A DNA stretch of 47,979 bases from contig PHDQ01000002.1 of assembly GCA_002841025.1 (NCBI GenBank), positions 1-47,979 on the forward strand, written 5' to 3'. The translations under genes and the position numbers were made by a program. Below are positions 1 to 10,335 of this stretch, one piece after another (the first letter of the stretch is position 1; every line of letters starts with the position of its first letter). The stretch comes from Bacteroidetes bacterium HGW-Bacteroidetes-13 (GTDB taxonomy: Bacteria > Bacteroidota > Bacteroidia > Flavobacteriales > Flavobacteriaceae). Under the pieces are notes generated by a model. That model searched no databases. It saw only the letters and a list, made by a program, of their open reading frames with translations, and was not told the origin of the DNA.

Positions 1-647
1 TCTTCGGCGTTCCATTGCAACAAAAGATCAATCATATTGGCATCAACGCTGTTGGTATTTCCAATGGTAACTCCGGCAGGCGTTGTTTGCGTACCGTAAC
101 GGATGTACATATACATTACCATCCTGGCAACATCGCCTTTCCATTCATCGCCAGGATACCAACCTCCCCCGGATGACCCGGCATTTCCCGTTCCTGCCGC
201 ATAGGGTGTATTGGCTCGTTGTCCATTGAATTGCACATCTGATGCACGCACGTGGTGAACGTCTGTTCCGGGACCGGGACTTGTGTTAAAACCGCCTAAA
301 GATTGGGGATAGACATGCTCTCTATTCCATTGACCGGTTCCTCCGCCATTGTTGTTCTTGTCTCGGGTGCGGTCATTGATGACACTGGCATCAGCATCGT
401 TATAGCCGTAAATCAGCAAAACTTTTGATTGGGTAGGATCGTCCGGGTCAAGGTCAACAATTCGATCGGCTTCCCAAACGCCGGGTGAGTAAGATAAAAC
501 TTTGGTGTGTGTATTGATGACTTTTGTAGCAAGTTCATTGCGAAGTGGAATCCCGGTTAGCGTAAGATTTACATCATTGTAATAAGTCTGTTGGGCAGAT
601 GCAAACGCGGTAAAAAAAAGGGCAATAAAAAGTAATCTTAATTTCAT
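1..647 (-). CDS. Endonuclease I family secreted nuclease (3' part lies beyond the window edge)
   Basis: Reverse-strand reading gives MKLRLLFIALFFTAFASAQQTYYNDVNLTLTG...NREHVYPQSLGG...; signal peptide plus endonuclease I-like NREHVYPQS motif. Not in the ORF track because it has no stop inside the window. Confidence 0.85.
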   Translation of the reverse strand, partial: MKLRLLFIALFFTAFASAQQTYYNDVNLTLTGIPLRNELATKVINTHTKVLSYSPGVWEADRIVDLDPDDPTQSKVLLIYGYNDADASVINDRTRDKNNNGGGTGQWNREHVYPQSLGGFNTSPGPGTDVHHVRASDVQFNGQRANTPYAAGTGNAGSSGGGWYPGDEWKGDVARMVMYMYIRYGTQTTPAGVTIGNTNSVDANMIDLLLQWNAE

Positions 648-755
648 AAGTACAGTTTTTAGGTTAAAAAATTTGGTTTGCGAATATATAATTTTATGTT
701 AAAAACAAAAATTAAAATTGTATTAAATATCTCTAAATAAAAACAGTCCTATAAG

Positions 756-1967
756 TTAGGGTTTCCTATTGAGTCTTGCCATGTAAAAACCGTCAAAACC
801 TTCGGATGGAAAAATCTTTTTTTCTTGCTCAAAAACGAATGATCTTCCAGCCTCCGATTGTAAGAATTTATCAACCTGATTGCGATTTTCTGAGGGCAAT
901 ATGGAGCAAGTAGCATAGACCAATTTGCCTCCGGGCTTGACCATTTTGGCATAGTTATTTAATATTTCGGCTTGTGTTTTTTGGATGTTTTCAATAAACT
1001 CCGGTTGCAGTTTCCATTTTGCATCGGGATTTCTTCGGAGTACGCCCAAGCCACTACAAGGCGCATCAATGAGAACTCGGTCGAGCTTTTCTTCTAATTT
1101 TTTTATGACTTTGGTTGAGTCTATCACGCGTGTTTCGATGTTGTGCGCACCGCCTCGTTTGGCGCGACGTTTGAGTTCAATCAACTTTTTTTCGTAGATA
1201 TCGAGTGCAATCACTTGCCCTTTGTTTTCCATCAGCGAAGCTAAATGTAAAGCCTTGCCTCCGGCACCGGCACAGGTATCGGCAATCCGCATACCCGGTT
1301 CGATTTCGAGAAAACGCGCTACCAATTGTGAAGAAGCATCCTGTACTTCAAAAAAGCCGTTTTTAAATGCTTCTGTTTGAAAAACATTGGCACGTTCTTT
1401 CAATTTTAAAGCATCCGGATAGCCATCTATAAAATCTGTTTCAATTTCTGATTGATGTAAAACGGCTTGCAATTCTTTTTTGTTGGTTTTTAAGGTATTT
1501 ACCCGCAAAATCACATCGGCAGGTTGGTTGAGTGCTGCGATTTCTTTTGTCCAAACCGCTTCTCCCAACTCTTTTTCACCCAATTCGTCGAGCCAATCAG
1601 GAATAGATTCTTTATATTTTCTGATTTTGGAAAGCTCATCATACCGACCTTTAATCCGTCTGACCGGGGTTTCTTCAAAATATTTCCAATCGGGAAGCTT
1701 AATCCCTCTCAAGACAGCCCAAACGGCAAAAATCCGCCAAAGTTTGTCTCTGTCAAAAGGTGCTTTTACTTCGGCTATTTCTGCGTATAATCTTTTCCAA
1801 CGAACGATTTCATAAGTAGTTTCTGCTACAAATCCACGATCGCGGGCTCCCCAACGTTTGTCCCTTTTGAGCAATCGCTCGACTACTTTGTCTGCATATT
1901 CTCCTTGGTTGAAGATAAAATCCAACCCATCAATTAAAGCAAAAACTAGATTTCTGTGAAGCCTCAT
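756..1967 (-). CDS. RsmB/NOP-family rRNA (cytosine-C5) methyltransferase
   Basis: SAM motif ADTCAGAGGKALHLA, LIDAPCSGLGVLRRNPD and YATCSILPSEN motifs. Confidence 0.9.
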   Translation of the reverse strand: MRLHRNLVFALIDGLDFIFNQGEYADKVVERLLKRDKRWGARDRGFVAETTYEIVRWKRLYAEIAEVKAPFDRDKLWRIFAVWAVLRGIKLPDWKYFEETPVRRIKGRYDELSKIRKYKESIPDWLDELGEKELGEAVWTKEIAALNQPADVILRVNTLKTNKKELQAVLHQSEIETDFIDGYPDALKLKERANVFQTEAFKNGFFEVQDASSQLVARFLEIEPGMRIADTCAGAGGKALHLASLMENKGQVIALDIYEKKLIELKRRAKRGGAHNIETRVIDSTKVIKKLEEKLDRVLIDAPCSGLGVLRRNPDAKWKLQPEFIENIQKTQAEILNNYAKMVKPGGKLVYATCSILPSENRNQVDKFLQSEAGRSFVFEQEKKIFPSEGFDGFYMARLNRKP

Positions 1968-2034
1968 TTATTTGTATTTTGGCAAAGATATTATTTAAAG
2001 TTGATACGAATCGTTTTATAAAATTTATCCCCTT

Positions 2035-3090
2035 ATGAAAATACATTTTGCCGCTTTTATTCTACTGTTATTCCTTGTTTCTTGCAACCAAAAAGAAAAT
2101 AAAAAAACATCCATTAACGATGTAAAGATTGAAACCATTTACGAAGATTCCATCAGCATACGCGCGATTGAAGTTTGGAATGACAGTACATTGTGGTTCG
2201 CCTCCGATCAGGGAAAATTTGGCGTTCTGATTGGGAAAACACCAAAAATTGCCCAATTGAGGTACAACGATAGTTTACTAACCTTACGCTCGATTGCGAA
2301 AACGGAAAGTTCCATTTTTATATTGAGTTCAGGAAATCCGGCTGTTTTATACAAAACTTATTTTGATGGAAACGAAGTTTCGCTGATGTCTGATGTTTAT
2401 CTTGAAGAAGGTGAAAAAGTTTTTTACGATTCGATGGTTTTTTGGGACGACTTGAATGGCATTGCGATTGGCGACCCGACTGAAAATTGCATGTCCGTTT
2501 TGATAACCACCAACAGTGGCCTCACTTGGAAAAAGATTTCCTGCGAAAGCATGCCAAAAACAGTCGATGGTGAAGCTGCGTTTGCGGCGAGTAACACATC
2601 GGTTTCTGTGTTTGGAAACCACGCATGGATAGCAAGTGGCGGCAAAATCGCAAGGGTGTTTCACACAGCGGATTTAGGAAAAACGTGGGAGGTTTTTGAC
2701 ACACCGATCATTTCCGGAGAAAGCATGACCGGAATTTACAGCATCGCGTTTGCTGATGAAAAAAACGGTATCATTTTTGGCGGTAATTGGGATGCCAAAC
2801 AAAACAATACGGGCAACAAAGCCGTTACAAAAGACGGCGGCAAAACATGGCGATTGGTTAGCGAAGGAAAAAATCCGGGCTATCGGTCGTGTGTACAATT
2901 CCTTCCCAATAGCAAAGGAAAAGAAATGGTTGCCATCGGGAGTGAAGGAATCGACTATTCGGCAGACGGCGGCGAAACATGGAAAAACTTGAGTTCGGAG
3001 GGTTTTTATACCCTTCGATTTGTCAACGATTCACTTGCCTTTGCGGCAGGAAAAGGAAGAATTTCAAAATTAATTTTCAAAAGAGAATAA
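2035..3090 (+). CDS. YCF48/BNR-like beta-propeller lipoprotein (oxidoreductase-annotated family)
   Basis: Lipobox LFLVSC; repeated SGLTWKK, LGKTWEV, GGKTWRL, GGETWKN Asp-box-like motifs. Confidence 0.8.
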   Translation: MKIHFAAFILLLFLVSCNQKENKKTSINDVKIETIYEDSISIRAIEVWNDSTLWFASDQGKFGVLIGKTPKIAQLRYNDSLLTLRSIAKTESSIFILSSGNPAVLYKTYFDGNEVSLMSDVYLEEGEKVFYDSMVFWDDLNGIAIGDPTENCMSVLITTNSGLTWKKISCESMPKTVDGEAAFAASNTSVSVFGNHAWIASGGKIARVFHTADLGKTWEVFDTPIISGESMTGIYSIAFADEKNGIIFGGNWDAKQNNTGNKAVTKDGGKTWRLVSEGKNPGYRSCVQFLPNSKGKEMVAIGSEGIDYSADGGETWKNLSSEGFYTLRFVNDSLAFAAGKGRISKLIFKRE

Positions 3091-3268
3091 TTTAAAGCAT
3101 TCCATTCATTATGAATTTTTAGTTAAAATATTAGACAACCGTTAAAATATTGTTATATATTATGAACAGATGCAACATTTATCGAATTTAAGCGTCTATG
3201 TAATTGACAAGATCGAAGCGTTTGCTTCAAATAGAATAATAAAGAAATTTGTTATTTGAATTAGCAAA

Positions 3269-3297
3269 GAAATCCCGTTTTTCGCGGGATTTTTTAT
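3269..3297 (+). terminator. Rho-independent terminator, possibly bidirectional
   Basis: AAATCCCG-loop-CGGGATTTTTTATTT. Confidence 0.75.
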
Positions 3298-3779
3298 TTG
3301 ATGCCGTTGCTGTTAAGGCTCGGAACTATTTCTTTGACCATCAAAAAATGCATGCCAACTCCCTTAATTTCATAGGGTTGACCAATCACCTTACAATTTT
3401 GTTTCAAATAAAAATTTTTAGCAATTTCCCGGGCATTAAACCAAAGTATGTTCGCCTTTTTTTCTCTCAGTTGGTTTTCACCTGCTTTGAATAGCATTTC
3501 GCCAAATCCATTTTGTTGAAATTCAGGCAAGACAGCCATTCCCCTGAGTTGGTATTGTTCACCCGAAAAATCAGCGTGATTGTTTTTCAAATAAGACGCA
3601 ACTCCAACCAATCGATTGTTGGCATATACTCCCAAATGAAGAGATTCGGGATGCAAATCTCCTTCAAAAGAGCAAGTTTCTATCGGTTTTCCCTGTCTCA
3701 AAACGGGATGCCTTACCGCATAAGTTTCCGTTGATGAAATATTTTTTAGTACGGTTTGAATAATTCTTTTCTCGGACAT
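3294..3779 (-). CDS. GNAT family N-acetyltransferase
   Basis: RGMAVLPEFQQNGFGEMLFKAGE acetyl-CoA binding motif. Confidence 0.85.
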   Translation of the reverse strand: MSEKRIIQTVLKNISSTETYAVRHPVLRQGKPIETCSFEGDLHPESLHLGVYANNRLVGVASYLKNNHADFSGEQYQLRGMAVLPEFQQNGFGEMLFKAGENQLREKKANILWFNAREIAKNFYLKQNCKVIGQPYEIKGVGMHFLMVKEIVPSLNSNGIK

Positions 3780-3838
3780 CGTTGATTACTTTTAAAACGA
3801 CTGTTATTTTTGCTGGCGTATATTTTAGATTAAACACT

Positions 3839-5236
3839 TTACTTTCCGATACAAAAATTGGCAAAAATATTTCCAAGTAATTCATCATTAGATACTTGAC
3901 CTGTTATTTCACCTAAGTGATACAAGGCTTGACGAATATCAATTGCCATCAAATCTGAAGTTAAATTGGATTGCAAACCCTGTTTCACTTTTTGAATTTC
4001 CACCAAAGCTTTCAACAGCGCATCATAATGACGCGTATTGGTCACGATGGTTTCGTTGTTGCGCAAAGCGCCGGTATTTACAAAAGAGATCAAGGTGCTT
4101 TTTAGTTCTTCTATGCCTGTTTTATTTTTAGCAGATATTGTTTCAAGTTTAAGGTTTAAGGTTTCAAGTTGTGTCCGAATGTTTTTGATATCTGCTTCCG
4201 CGATTAGATCTACTTTATTGATGACAATCACCAAAGGTTTTAACGGATACTTGTTTTTAACTTTTTCAATTTCAGTGATGTATTCAAAACTTTGGACTTT
4301 AAACCTCGAACCATCGAATAAATAAACAACCAGCTGTGCCTGCTCAATTTTTTCAAAAGTACGTTTGATACCCAAACCCTCAATTTGGTCTGTGGTTTCC
4401 CGAATACCAGCTGTATCAATAAACCGAAAACCGATGCCCTCAATCACCAACTCATCTTCGATGGTGTCGCGTGTGGTACCGGCTATTTCTGAAACGATGG
4501 CGCGTTCCTCGTTGAGCAAAGCATTGAGCAAAGTTGATTTACCGACATTCGGCTCCCCAACAATCGCAACGGGAATCCCATTTTTGATGACATTTCCCAC
4601 CGCAAAAGAATCTATCAATCTTTTCAGTATAAATTCAATTCTGTTCAACAAATCGTAAAACTGTGTTCGGTCTGCAAATTCTACATCTTCCTCCGCAAAG
4701 TCGAGTTCGAGTTCAATGAGTGACGCAAAATTAAGCAACTCTTCCCGCAATTTCGCAATTTCGTTGCTAAATCCACCTCGCATTTGTTGAATGGCTATTT
4801 GGTGACTGGTTTCGTTTTCCGAAGCGATCAAATCGGCAACGGCTTCTGCCTGGCTCAAATCCATCTTTCCGTTGATAAACGCACGCAAAGTGAATTCGCC
4901 CGCTTGTGCCATGCGACATGCTCGCCTTAGCAACAATTGGATGATTTGCTGTTGAATAAAAATCGACCCATGACATGCTATTTCCACTACATTTTCACCG
5001 GTATAGGAATGTGGATTTTTAAAAATTGAGAGCAACACTTGGTCCAATACTTTTTCGCCATCAACAATATATCCCAAATGAATTGTGTGCGATTTCTGAT
5101 TGTTTATGTCTTTGCCGGAAACCGATTGAAACACTTTCGATGCAATCACAATCGCATCTACACCCGATAGGCGAATTACAGCAATGGCACCGACACCCGA
5201 AGGCGTGGCCAAAGCGACAATGGTTTCTTGATACAT
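3839..5236 (-). CDS. mnmE: tRNA modification GTPase MnmE
   Basis: N-terminal TIVALATPSGVGAIAVIRLSG, G-domain GEPNVGKSTLLNALL and C-terminal FCIGK. Confidence 0.97.
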   Translation of the reverse strand: MYQETIVALATPSGVGAIAVIRLSGVDAIVIASKVFQSVSGKDINNQKSHTIHLGYIVDGEKVLDQVLLSIFKNPHSYTGENVVEIACHGSIFIQQQIIQLLLRRACRMAQAGEFTLRAFINGKMDLSQAEAVADLIASENETSHQIAIQQMRGGFSNEIAKLREELLNFASLIELELDFAEEDVEFADRTQFYDLLNRIEFILKRLIDSFAVGNVIKNGIPVAIVGEPNVGKSTLLNALLNEERAIVSEIAGTTRDTIEDELVIEGIGFRFIDTAGIRETTDQIEGLGIKRTFEKIEQAQLVVYLFDGSRFKVQSFEYITEIEKVKNKYPLKPLVIVINKVDLIAEADIKNIRTQLETLNLKLETISAKNKTGIEELKSTLISFVNTGALRNNETIVTNTRHYDALLKALVEIQKVKQGLQSNLTSDLMAIDIRQALYHLGEITGQVSNDELLGNIFANFCIGK

Positions 5237-5445
5237 ACACTTACTTTTTGCAAAATTAAGAAATTTTAAAGCAACCTAATCGCGTCAAAATCAACTGTAA
5301 TTCTGTCACATAAAACGCCTTCAAGTGACTTTATGTCATTATATTTCAGCATTATACAGTCAAAATGTCGCAGTTTATTCATTGGAATGTGAATTGATGA
5401 AGTCCTTAAAAAAAATAAATGTTTAACTTTAAAAACTCAAACATC

Positions 5446-5880
5446 ATGACACTTGTAAAAACAAACAACGACTTTTGGTTTCCATCCGTTATCGACGAAT
5501 TCTTGAAACCCGATTTTTTTGGCGGAAAACTTTCCATGGGATTGGAAATTCCGGCCGTCAACATCAAAGAAACAGATCGTAATTTCGCTTTGGAATTGGC
5601 TGCTCCCGGCAAGAAAAAAGAAGATTTTGTCATCGAAGTTGACGATAATATCTTGACCATTTCTTCTGAAGAAAAAACTGAACATGTAGAAGAAAACAAA
5701 GAAGAACGCTACACACGAAAAGAATTTGGCTACTCCTCATTCAAACGTTCATTCACTTTGCCTGATTCTGTTGATGAAGCACACATCAAAGCAAGTTACA
5801 AAGAAGGAATTTTGACACTTACCATGCCTAAACGCAAGGAAGCTCTTCCAAAACCTAAAAAAATGATTGAGATTGCCTAA
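5446..5880 (+). CDS. Hsp20/alpha-crystallin small heat-shock protein
   Basis: PAVNIKETDRNFALELAAPGKKKEDFVIEVDDNILTISSE and GILTLTMPK motif; start moved from 5419 to 5446 (MTLVK) by resemblance to homologues. Confidence 0.92.
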   Translation: MTLVKTNNDFWFPSVIDEFLKPDFFGGKLSMGLEIPAVNIKETDRNFALELAAPGKKKEDFVIEVDDNILTISSEEKTEHVEENKEERYTRKEFGYSSFKRSFTLPDSVDEAHIKASYKEGILTLTMPKRKEALPKPKKMIEIA

Positions 5881-5907
5881 TCTGCTTTTTGGGCAACTCA
5901 AAATGGA

Positions 5908-5943
5908 AACCTCACCGCTCAAATGCTGTGAGGTTTTTTTTGT
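5908..5943 (+). terminator. Rho-independent terminator of hsp20
   Basis: AACCTCAC ... GTGAGGTT followed by a T tract. Confidence 0.85.
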
Positions 5944-6082
5944 TTTTGTATGAATGATTTATAAAAACTTGTTTTTTGAAGTGGTTAACTGCAAAAGAAT
6001 CATTTTGAATCCTTAAAATTTATTAACTTGCAATACAATTTACAATCTTTAAATATAACCATCAATTAAAGCAAGTCTATTT

Positions 6083-7093
6083 ATGTATCAATCTCGAATA
6101 ATTGGTCTCGGACATTATGTGCCTGAAAATATAGTTACAAACGACGATTTATCAAAATTAATGGAAACCAATGATGCTTGGATTCAGGAACGAACAGGCA
6201 TTCAAGAAAGGCGTTGGGTGAAACCCGGTTCGGGCGAAACGACTTCAACCATGGGCACAGAAGCATCAAAAATTGCTATCGAACGTGCCGGTATCGACAA
6301 AGACGACATCGATTTTATCATATTTGCTACCTTAAGCCCAGACTATTATTTTCCGGGACCAGGCGTTCAAGTTCAGAAAGCATTGAACATTAAAACAGTG
6401 GGCGCGCTCGATGTGCGAAACCAATGTTCAGGCTTTTTATACGCACTTTCAGTTGCCGATCAGTTCATCAAAACTGGCATGTACAAGCATATTTTGGTCA
6501 TCGGATCTGAATTGCACTCACGCGGATTGGACAAAACCACTCGCGGGCGAGGTGTTTCGGTAATTTTTGGCGATGGTGCCGGTGCTGTTGTTTTGAGTAG
6601 GTCTGAAGACACAAACCGCGGCTTACTTTCAACTCATTTACATTCGCAAGGCGAGCATGCAGAAGAGCTTTCACTTATCGCGCCCGGAATGGGAAAACGT
6701 TGGGTGAATGATATCTTACAAGAAAACGACCCGAATGACGAATCTTATTTTCCATATATGAATGGGCAATTTGTTTTCAAAAATGCCGTCGTTCGATTTG
6801 CAGAAGTCATCAACGAAGGTTTACAAAAAAACAATCTCACCAAAGAAAACATTGATTTGCTGATTCCACATCAAGCCAATTTGCGCATTTCACAATTTGT
6901 GCAACACAAATTCGGCCTGCGCGACGATCAGATTTTTAACAACATCATGCGGTACGGAAATACTACGGCAGCATCCATACCCATCGCACTGTCTGAAGCG
7001 TGGCAAAAGGAAAAAATAAAAGACGGTGACTTGGTAGTTTTGGCTGCATTTGGCAGCGGATTCACTTGGGGAAGTGCGATTATCAGATGGTAA
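6083..7093 (+). CDS. 3-oxoacyl-ACP synthase III (FabH-like ketosynthase)
   Basis: LDVRNQCSGFLYAL active-site Cys; IPHQANLRI His; RYGNTTAASIPIAL Asn. Confidence 0.92.
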   Translation: MYQSRIIGLGHYVPENIVTNDDLSKLMETNDAWIQERTGIQERRWVKPGSGETTSTMGTEASKIAIERAGIDKDDIDFIIFATLSPDYYFPGPGVQVQKALNIKTVGALDVRNQCSGFLYALSVADQFIKTGMYKHILVIGSELHSRGLDKTTRGRGVSVIFGDGAGAVVLSRSEDTNRGLLSTHLHSQGEHAEELSLIAPGMGKRWVNDILQENDPNDESYFPYMNGQFVFKNAVVRFAEVINEGLQKNNLTKENIDLLIPHQANLRISQFVQHKFGLRDDQIFNNIMRYGNTTAASIPIALSEAWQKEKIKDGDLVVLAAFGSGFTWGSAIIRW

Positions 7094-7266
7094 AAAAAAT
7101 AACTGTAAACCTTGGTTTTTGGATGCTTTAATTTGAATGAGTATTTGTTGGATGAGGAGTTAAGAGCCGTCACGTAAAAAAGATTCAACTTGTTTTGTTT
7201 CGAATTTCAATAATTTCATTAATTTTATATTGAAAAACAGTTCTTTAACACCAAAAACTACTCACC

Positions 7267-7716
7267 ATGAAAACGAAACTAATTTCCGTTTTTGCTCTGC
7301 TCTTATTAATGTTGGGGTTAATTTCATTTAACCCAATTTTATCAACCTCGACCGACTTAGAAGGTCCTTGGAAACTGAAAAGCATTCATATTTACGAAGA
7401 CAACCGCATCATAGATACCATTGTTTCGAGCGAAGAATACAAACAGATAAAAATTTACAGCGAAGGAAAAGTAATGTGGACGCGTTATGTCCCCAAAGAT
7501 TCTGCTGAATGGTTTGGCTATGGCTCGTACAAAGTGAATGATGGAATTTTGGAAGAAACTTTGGAATACGGATCTACTTCCATGATGAAAATAATCGATA
7601 CCATGCGTGTTTTCAAGTTTAAATTGGAAGTTTCAAGAGACAACTTCAGCCAAATAACCGTTGATGCAAACGGACAATACACCCAAGCTGAAAATTATGA
7701 GCGGATTAAAAAATAA
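7267..7716 (+). CDS. Exported hypothetical protein (lipocalin-like/DUF-type small protein)
   Basis: N-terminal signal peptide, then LEGPWKLKSIHIYEDN; no confident family. Confidence 0.55.
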   Translation: MKTKLISVFALLLLMLGLISFNPILSTSTDLEGPWKLKSIHIYEDNRIIDTIVSSEEYKQIKIYSEGKVMWTRYVPKDSAEWFGYGSYKVNDGILEETLEYGSTSMMKIIDTMRVFKFKLEVSRDNFSQITVDANGQYTQAENYERIKK

Positions 7717-7720
7717 AAAA

Positions 7721-8467
7721 TCAATTCAACGCTCTGATTTTTAAATTTCTGAAAGCAACTTCATTTCCGTGGTCTTGCAAACCGATTTTTCCACTTTTGA
7801 TTTTGGCAAAAGCCGGCCAATCTTTAAACTTGGATTTGGCAACCATGGCGTCCCATGCCTCTCCTTGCAGTGGGAAGGAAATTGCATCTTTTCCGTTGAT
7901 GCTGAGTTTTCCCAAATTTGCCTTGTGATTGATTTCCAACACATACAAATTCCACTCTCCCGCGGGTTTGACCAAGCCTTCGGGCGCGGCTATCATGTCG
8001 TATAAGGCGCCCGCTTTGTGGGTCGTTCCGTTTTTTGCATCGGGGTGACGTTCGTCATCCAACAATTGAATTTCTGCACCGGTTTCATAAGCTTCCGGAT
8101 ATTTCGGGTCTTCTTTTACGCCCCAAAACAAACCGCTGTTGCCGCCTTCGGATATTTTCCACTCGAGCGACAAGACAAAATCGGTATAAACCTTGTCCGT
8201 CACGATGTTGTTCCCACGAGTCGATTCGGGTGTGGGTCTAAAAACCATCGCACCGTCTTCAACATGCCATTCGGGCGAAACCCCTTCCTTGAGATACAAA
8301 TGCCAACCGTCAAATGATTTTCCATCAAATAGCGGTGTCCATTGTGCTTCTTCGTTTGTTTTCATATCGGTGGTTGCTGTGATTTCGGTTTCTTTATCTG
8401 CTTTTTTGGTATTTTGACAAGCGGTAAAAGCCATCAAAAGTGTAAGCATGAGGATTGGTTTTTTCAT
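7721..8467 (-). CDS. DUF1080 / 3-keto-disaccharide hydrolase-like lipoprotein
   Basis: WTPLFDGKSFDGWHLY, EWKISEGGNSGLFWGV, GAEIQLLDDERHPDAKNG and KAGALYDMI are typical of the DUF1080 family; N-terminal lipobox FTAC. Confidence 0.92.
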   Translation of the reverse strand: MKKPILMLTLLMAFTACQNTKKADKETEITATTDMKTNEEAQWTPLFDGKSFDGWHLYLKEGVSPEWHVEDGAMVFRPTPESTRGNNIVTDKVYTDFVLSLEWKISEGGNSGLFWGVKEDPKYPEAYETGAEIQLLDDERHPDAKNGTTHKAGALYDMIAAPEGLVKPAGEWNLYVLEINHKANLGKLSINGKDAISFPLQGEAWDAMVAKSKFKDWPAFAKIKSGKIGLQDHGNEVAFRNLKIRALN

Positions 8468-8593
8468 GATGAGTTACTTTATTATTAACGATTGTCGATT
8501 GATGATTACAGATTTAAGATTTGTTTTACTGCTTGTAAACACAGATTTTTTTGGCTATGATAAATATATTTAAAAGTGATTAGTTGTAAATGA

Positions 8594-8959
8594 CTATCCA
8601 TCTTTTATTTTTGACGCTGATGTTTTTATGCTTGCAACAAAAATGGAAATTAATTCATTATTTTCACGAATTAATGTTTCTAATTTACCCGCTTCTTTCA
8701 CCAATTCGGCACCTTTTTGAATTTGCATATTAACCATACATTCTCTTAATTCTTTTAGGCAGACTTTCATTTTGTGTGAAAAATCACGGTTTGATTCTGC
8801 ACTTCGTGCTTCACCATAATTAAGTGCTGAAGAAGTAGCGGATCGAATCAATTGTTTTGCAAGGTGTTCAGCTGCAAACCCGCTTTCAATCTTCTTACAC
8901 ATCATAATCACATCTATTGAAAATTGAATTAACTAATCTTCAAGCTGATTTGCCTTCAT
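8594..8959 (-). pseudogene. Four-helix-bundle protein (23S rRNA IVP/Avd-like family) with in-frame amber stop at codon 9
   Basis: Reverse strand from 8959 reads MKANQLED*LIQFSIDVIMMCKKIESGFAAEHLAKQLIRSATSSALNYGEARSAES...; the track ORF 8594..8911 is the part after the stop. Confidence 0.7.
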
Positions 8960-9033
8960 AGAAACTTATGTTGAATTGATATTCTAAATTCGTTTTTGCA
9001 AAAATCACCAATCGTTAATCATTAATCTTTTAA

Positions 9034-10086
9034 TCAAATTCCCAAAATCTTTTTCAACTTTTCTCTGTCGATATCTGCTCCGGCGAAGTCGTCAAAGGCT
9101 CTTTGGGTAGCTTCAATGATATGGCTTTTGATAAAGGGTGCGCCTTCGCGTGCGCCTTGTTCCGGACTTTTGATGCAGCACTCCCATTCCATCACTGCCC
9201 ACACATCACAACCGTATTGGGTGAGTTTTGAAAAAATAGTTTTAAAATCGATTTGGCCGTCACCCGGCGAACGATAGCGCCCGGCGCGGTCGCCCCAATT
9301 GTTGTATCCGCCAAACGCACCTTTTTTCCCGGTCGGGTTAAACTCGGAATCCTTTACATGAAATGCCTTGATAAATTGGTGGTAATGGTCAATGTATTCG
9401 ATATAATCCAATTGTTGCAGCACAAAATGGCTCGGATCGTAAAGGATATTCACGCGTTTGTGATTGCCCGTGGCTTCCAAAAACCGCTCGAAGGTGTCGC
9501 CGTCGTGGATATCTTCACCCGGATGGACTTCATAGCAAACATCTACTCCATTTTCGTCATAGACATCGAGGATGGGTTTCCAGCGTTTGGCCAATTCTTC
9601 AAAGCCCAACTCAACCAATCCGGGCGGTCGTTGCGGCCACGGATGCCAAGTATGCCAAAGCAGTGCGCCTGAAAATGTGGCATGCACATTGAGTCCCAAT
9701 CGTCTGCTGGCAACAGCTGCTTTTTTGACGGTTTCGACCGCCCATTCGGTACGTGCTTTCGGGTTTCCCCTCAATGCCTCAGGTGCGAAATTGTCGAACA
9801 TGATGTCGTAAGCCGGATTGACCGCCACCAATTGACCCTGTAAATGTGTTGAAAGTTCCGTGATTTCCAATCCATAGGAATTGATTTTTCCTTTGAGTTC
9901 ATCACAGTAGGTTTGGCTTTCGGCAGCTTTGTCCAAATTGATGAGGAATTTCTCCCAGGTCGGTATTTGTATGCCTTTGTATCCTAAATCCGCTGCCCAT
10001 TTGCACATGCCGTCCAATGAATTGAACGGCGCTTTGTTTTCTACAAATTGCGCTAAAAATACAGCGGGTCCTTTGATGGTTTTCAT
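9034..10086 (-). CDS. Sugar phosphate isomerase/epimerase (AP-endonuclease-type TIM barrel)
   Basis: VCYEVHPGEDIHDGDTFERFLEATGNHKRVNILYDPSHF and FHVKDSEF; family hallmarks. Confidence 0.9.
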   Translation of the reverse strand: MKTIKGPAVFLAQFVENKAPFNSLDGMCKWAADLGYKGIQIPTWEKFLINLDKAAESQTYCDELKGKINSYGLEITELSTHLQGQLVAVNPAYDIMFDNFAPEALRGNPKARTEWAVETVKKAAVASRRLGLNVHATFSGALLWHTWHPWPQRPPGLVELGFEELAKRWKPILDVYDENGVDVCYEVHPGEDIHDGDTFERFLEATGNHKRVNILYDPSHFVLQQLDYIEYIDHYHQFIKAFHVKDSEFNPTGKKGAFGGYNNWGDRAGRYRSPGDGQIDFKTIFSKLTQYGCDVWAVMEWECCIKSPEQGAREGAPFIKSHIIEATQRAFDDFAGADIDREKLKKILGI

Positions 10087-10335
10087 CTTTATATTGGTTA
10101 TTCGTTATACGTTATTTGTTATCAGTTTTCAGCCAATAGGCATTAGCCATAAGGGTTATAAGTTATAGATTATAAAAGTTGACAAACATTCAAAATCAAA
10201 ATCTATTAAATCTTTAAATCATCATATCATCAAACCATTAAATCATCAAATCATTAAATCATCAAACCATTAAATCATCAAATCATTAAATCATCAAACC
10301 ATTAAATCATCAAATCATTAAATCATTAAATCATT
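10087..10335 (-). repeat. Composite intergenic repeat module, copy A (8-bp-period array plus AATAAC/CTAATGCC block)
   Basis: 15 consecutive 8-mers of AAATCATC/AAACCATT/AAATCATT type at 10215-10334, partly in a 32-bp higher-order unit, then AACATTCAAAATCAA, GCCAATAGGCATTAGCC and GGTTATTCGTTATACGTTATTTGTTATC. Confidence 0.9.

Noticed and set aside
10215-10334. Regular repeat array considered as CRISPR
   Set aside because: Unit is 8 bp with no spacers and there are no cas genes; it is a tandem repeat.
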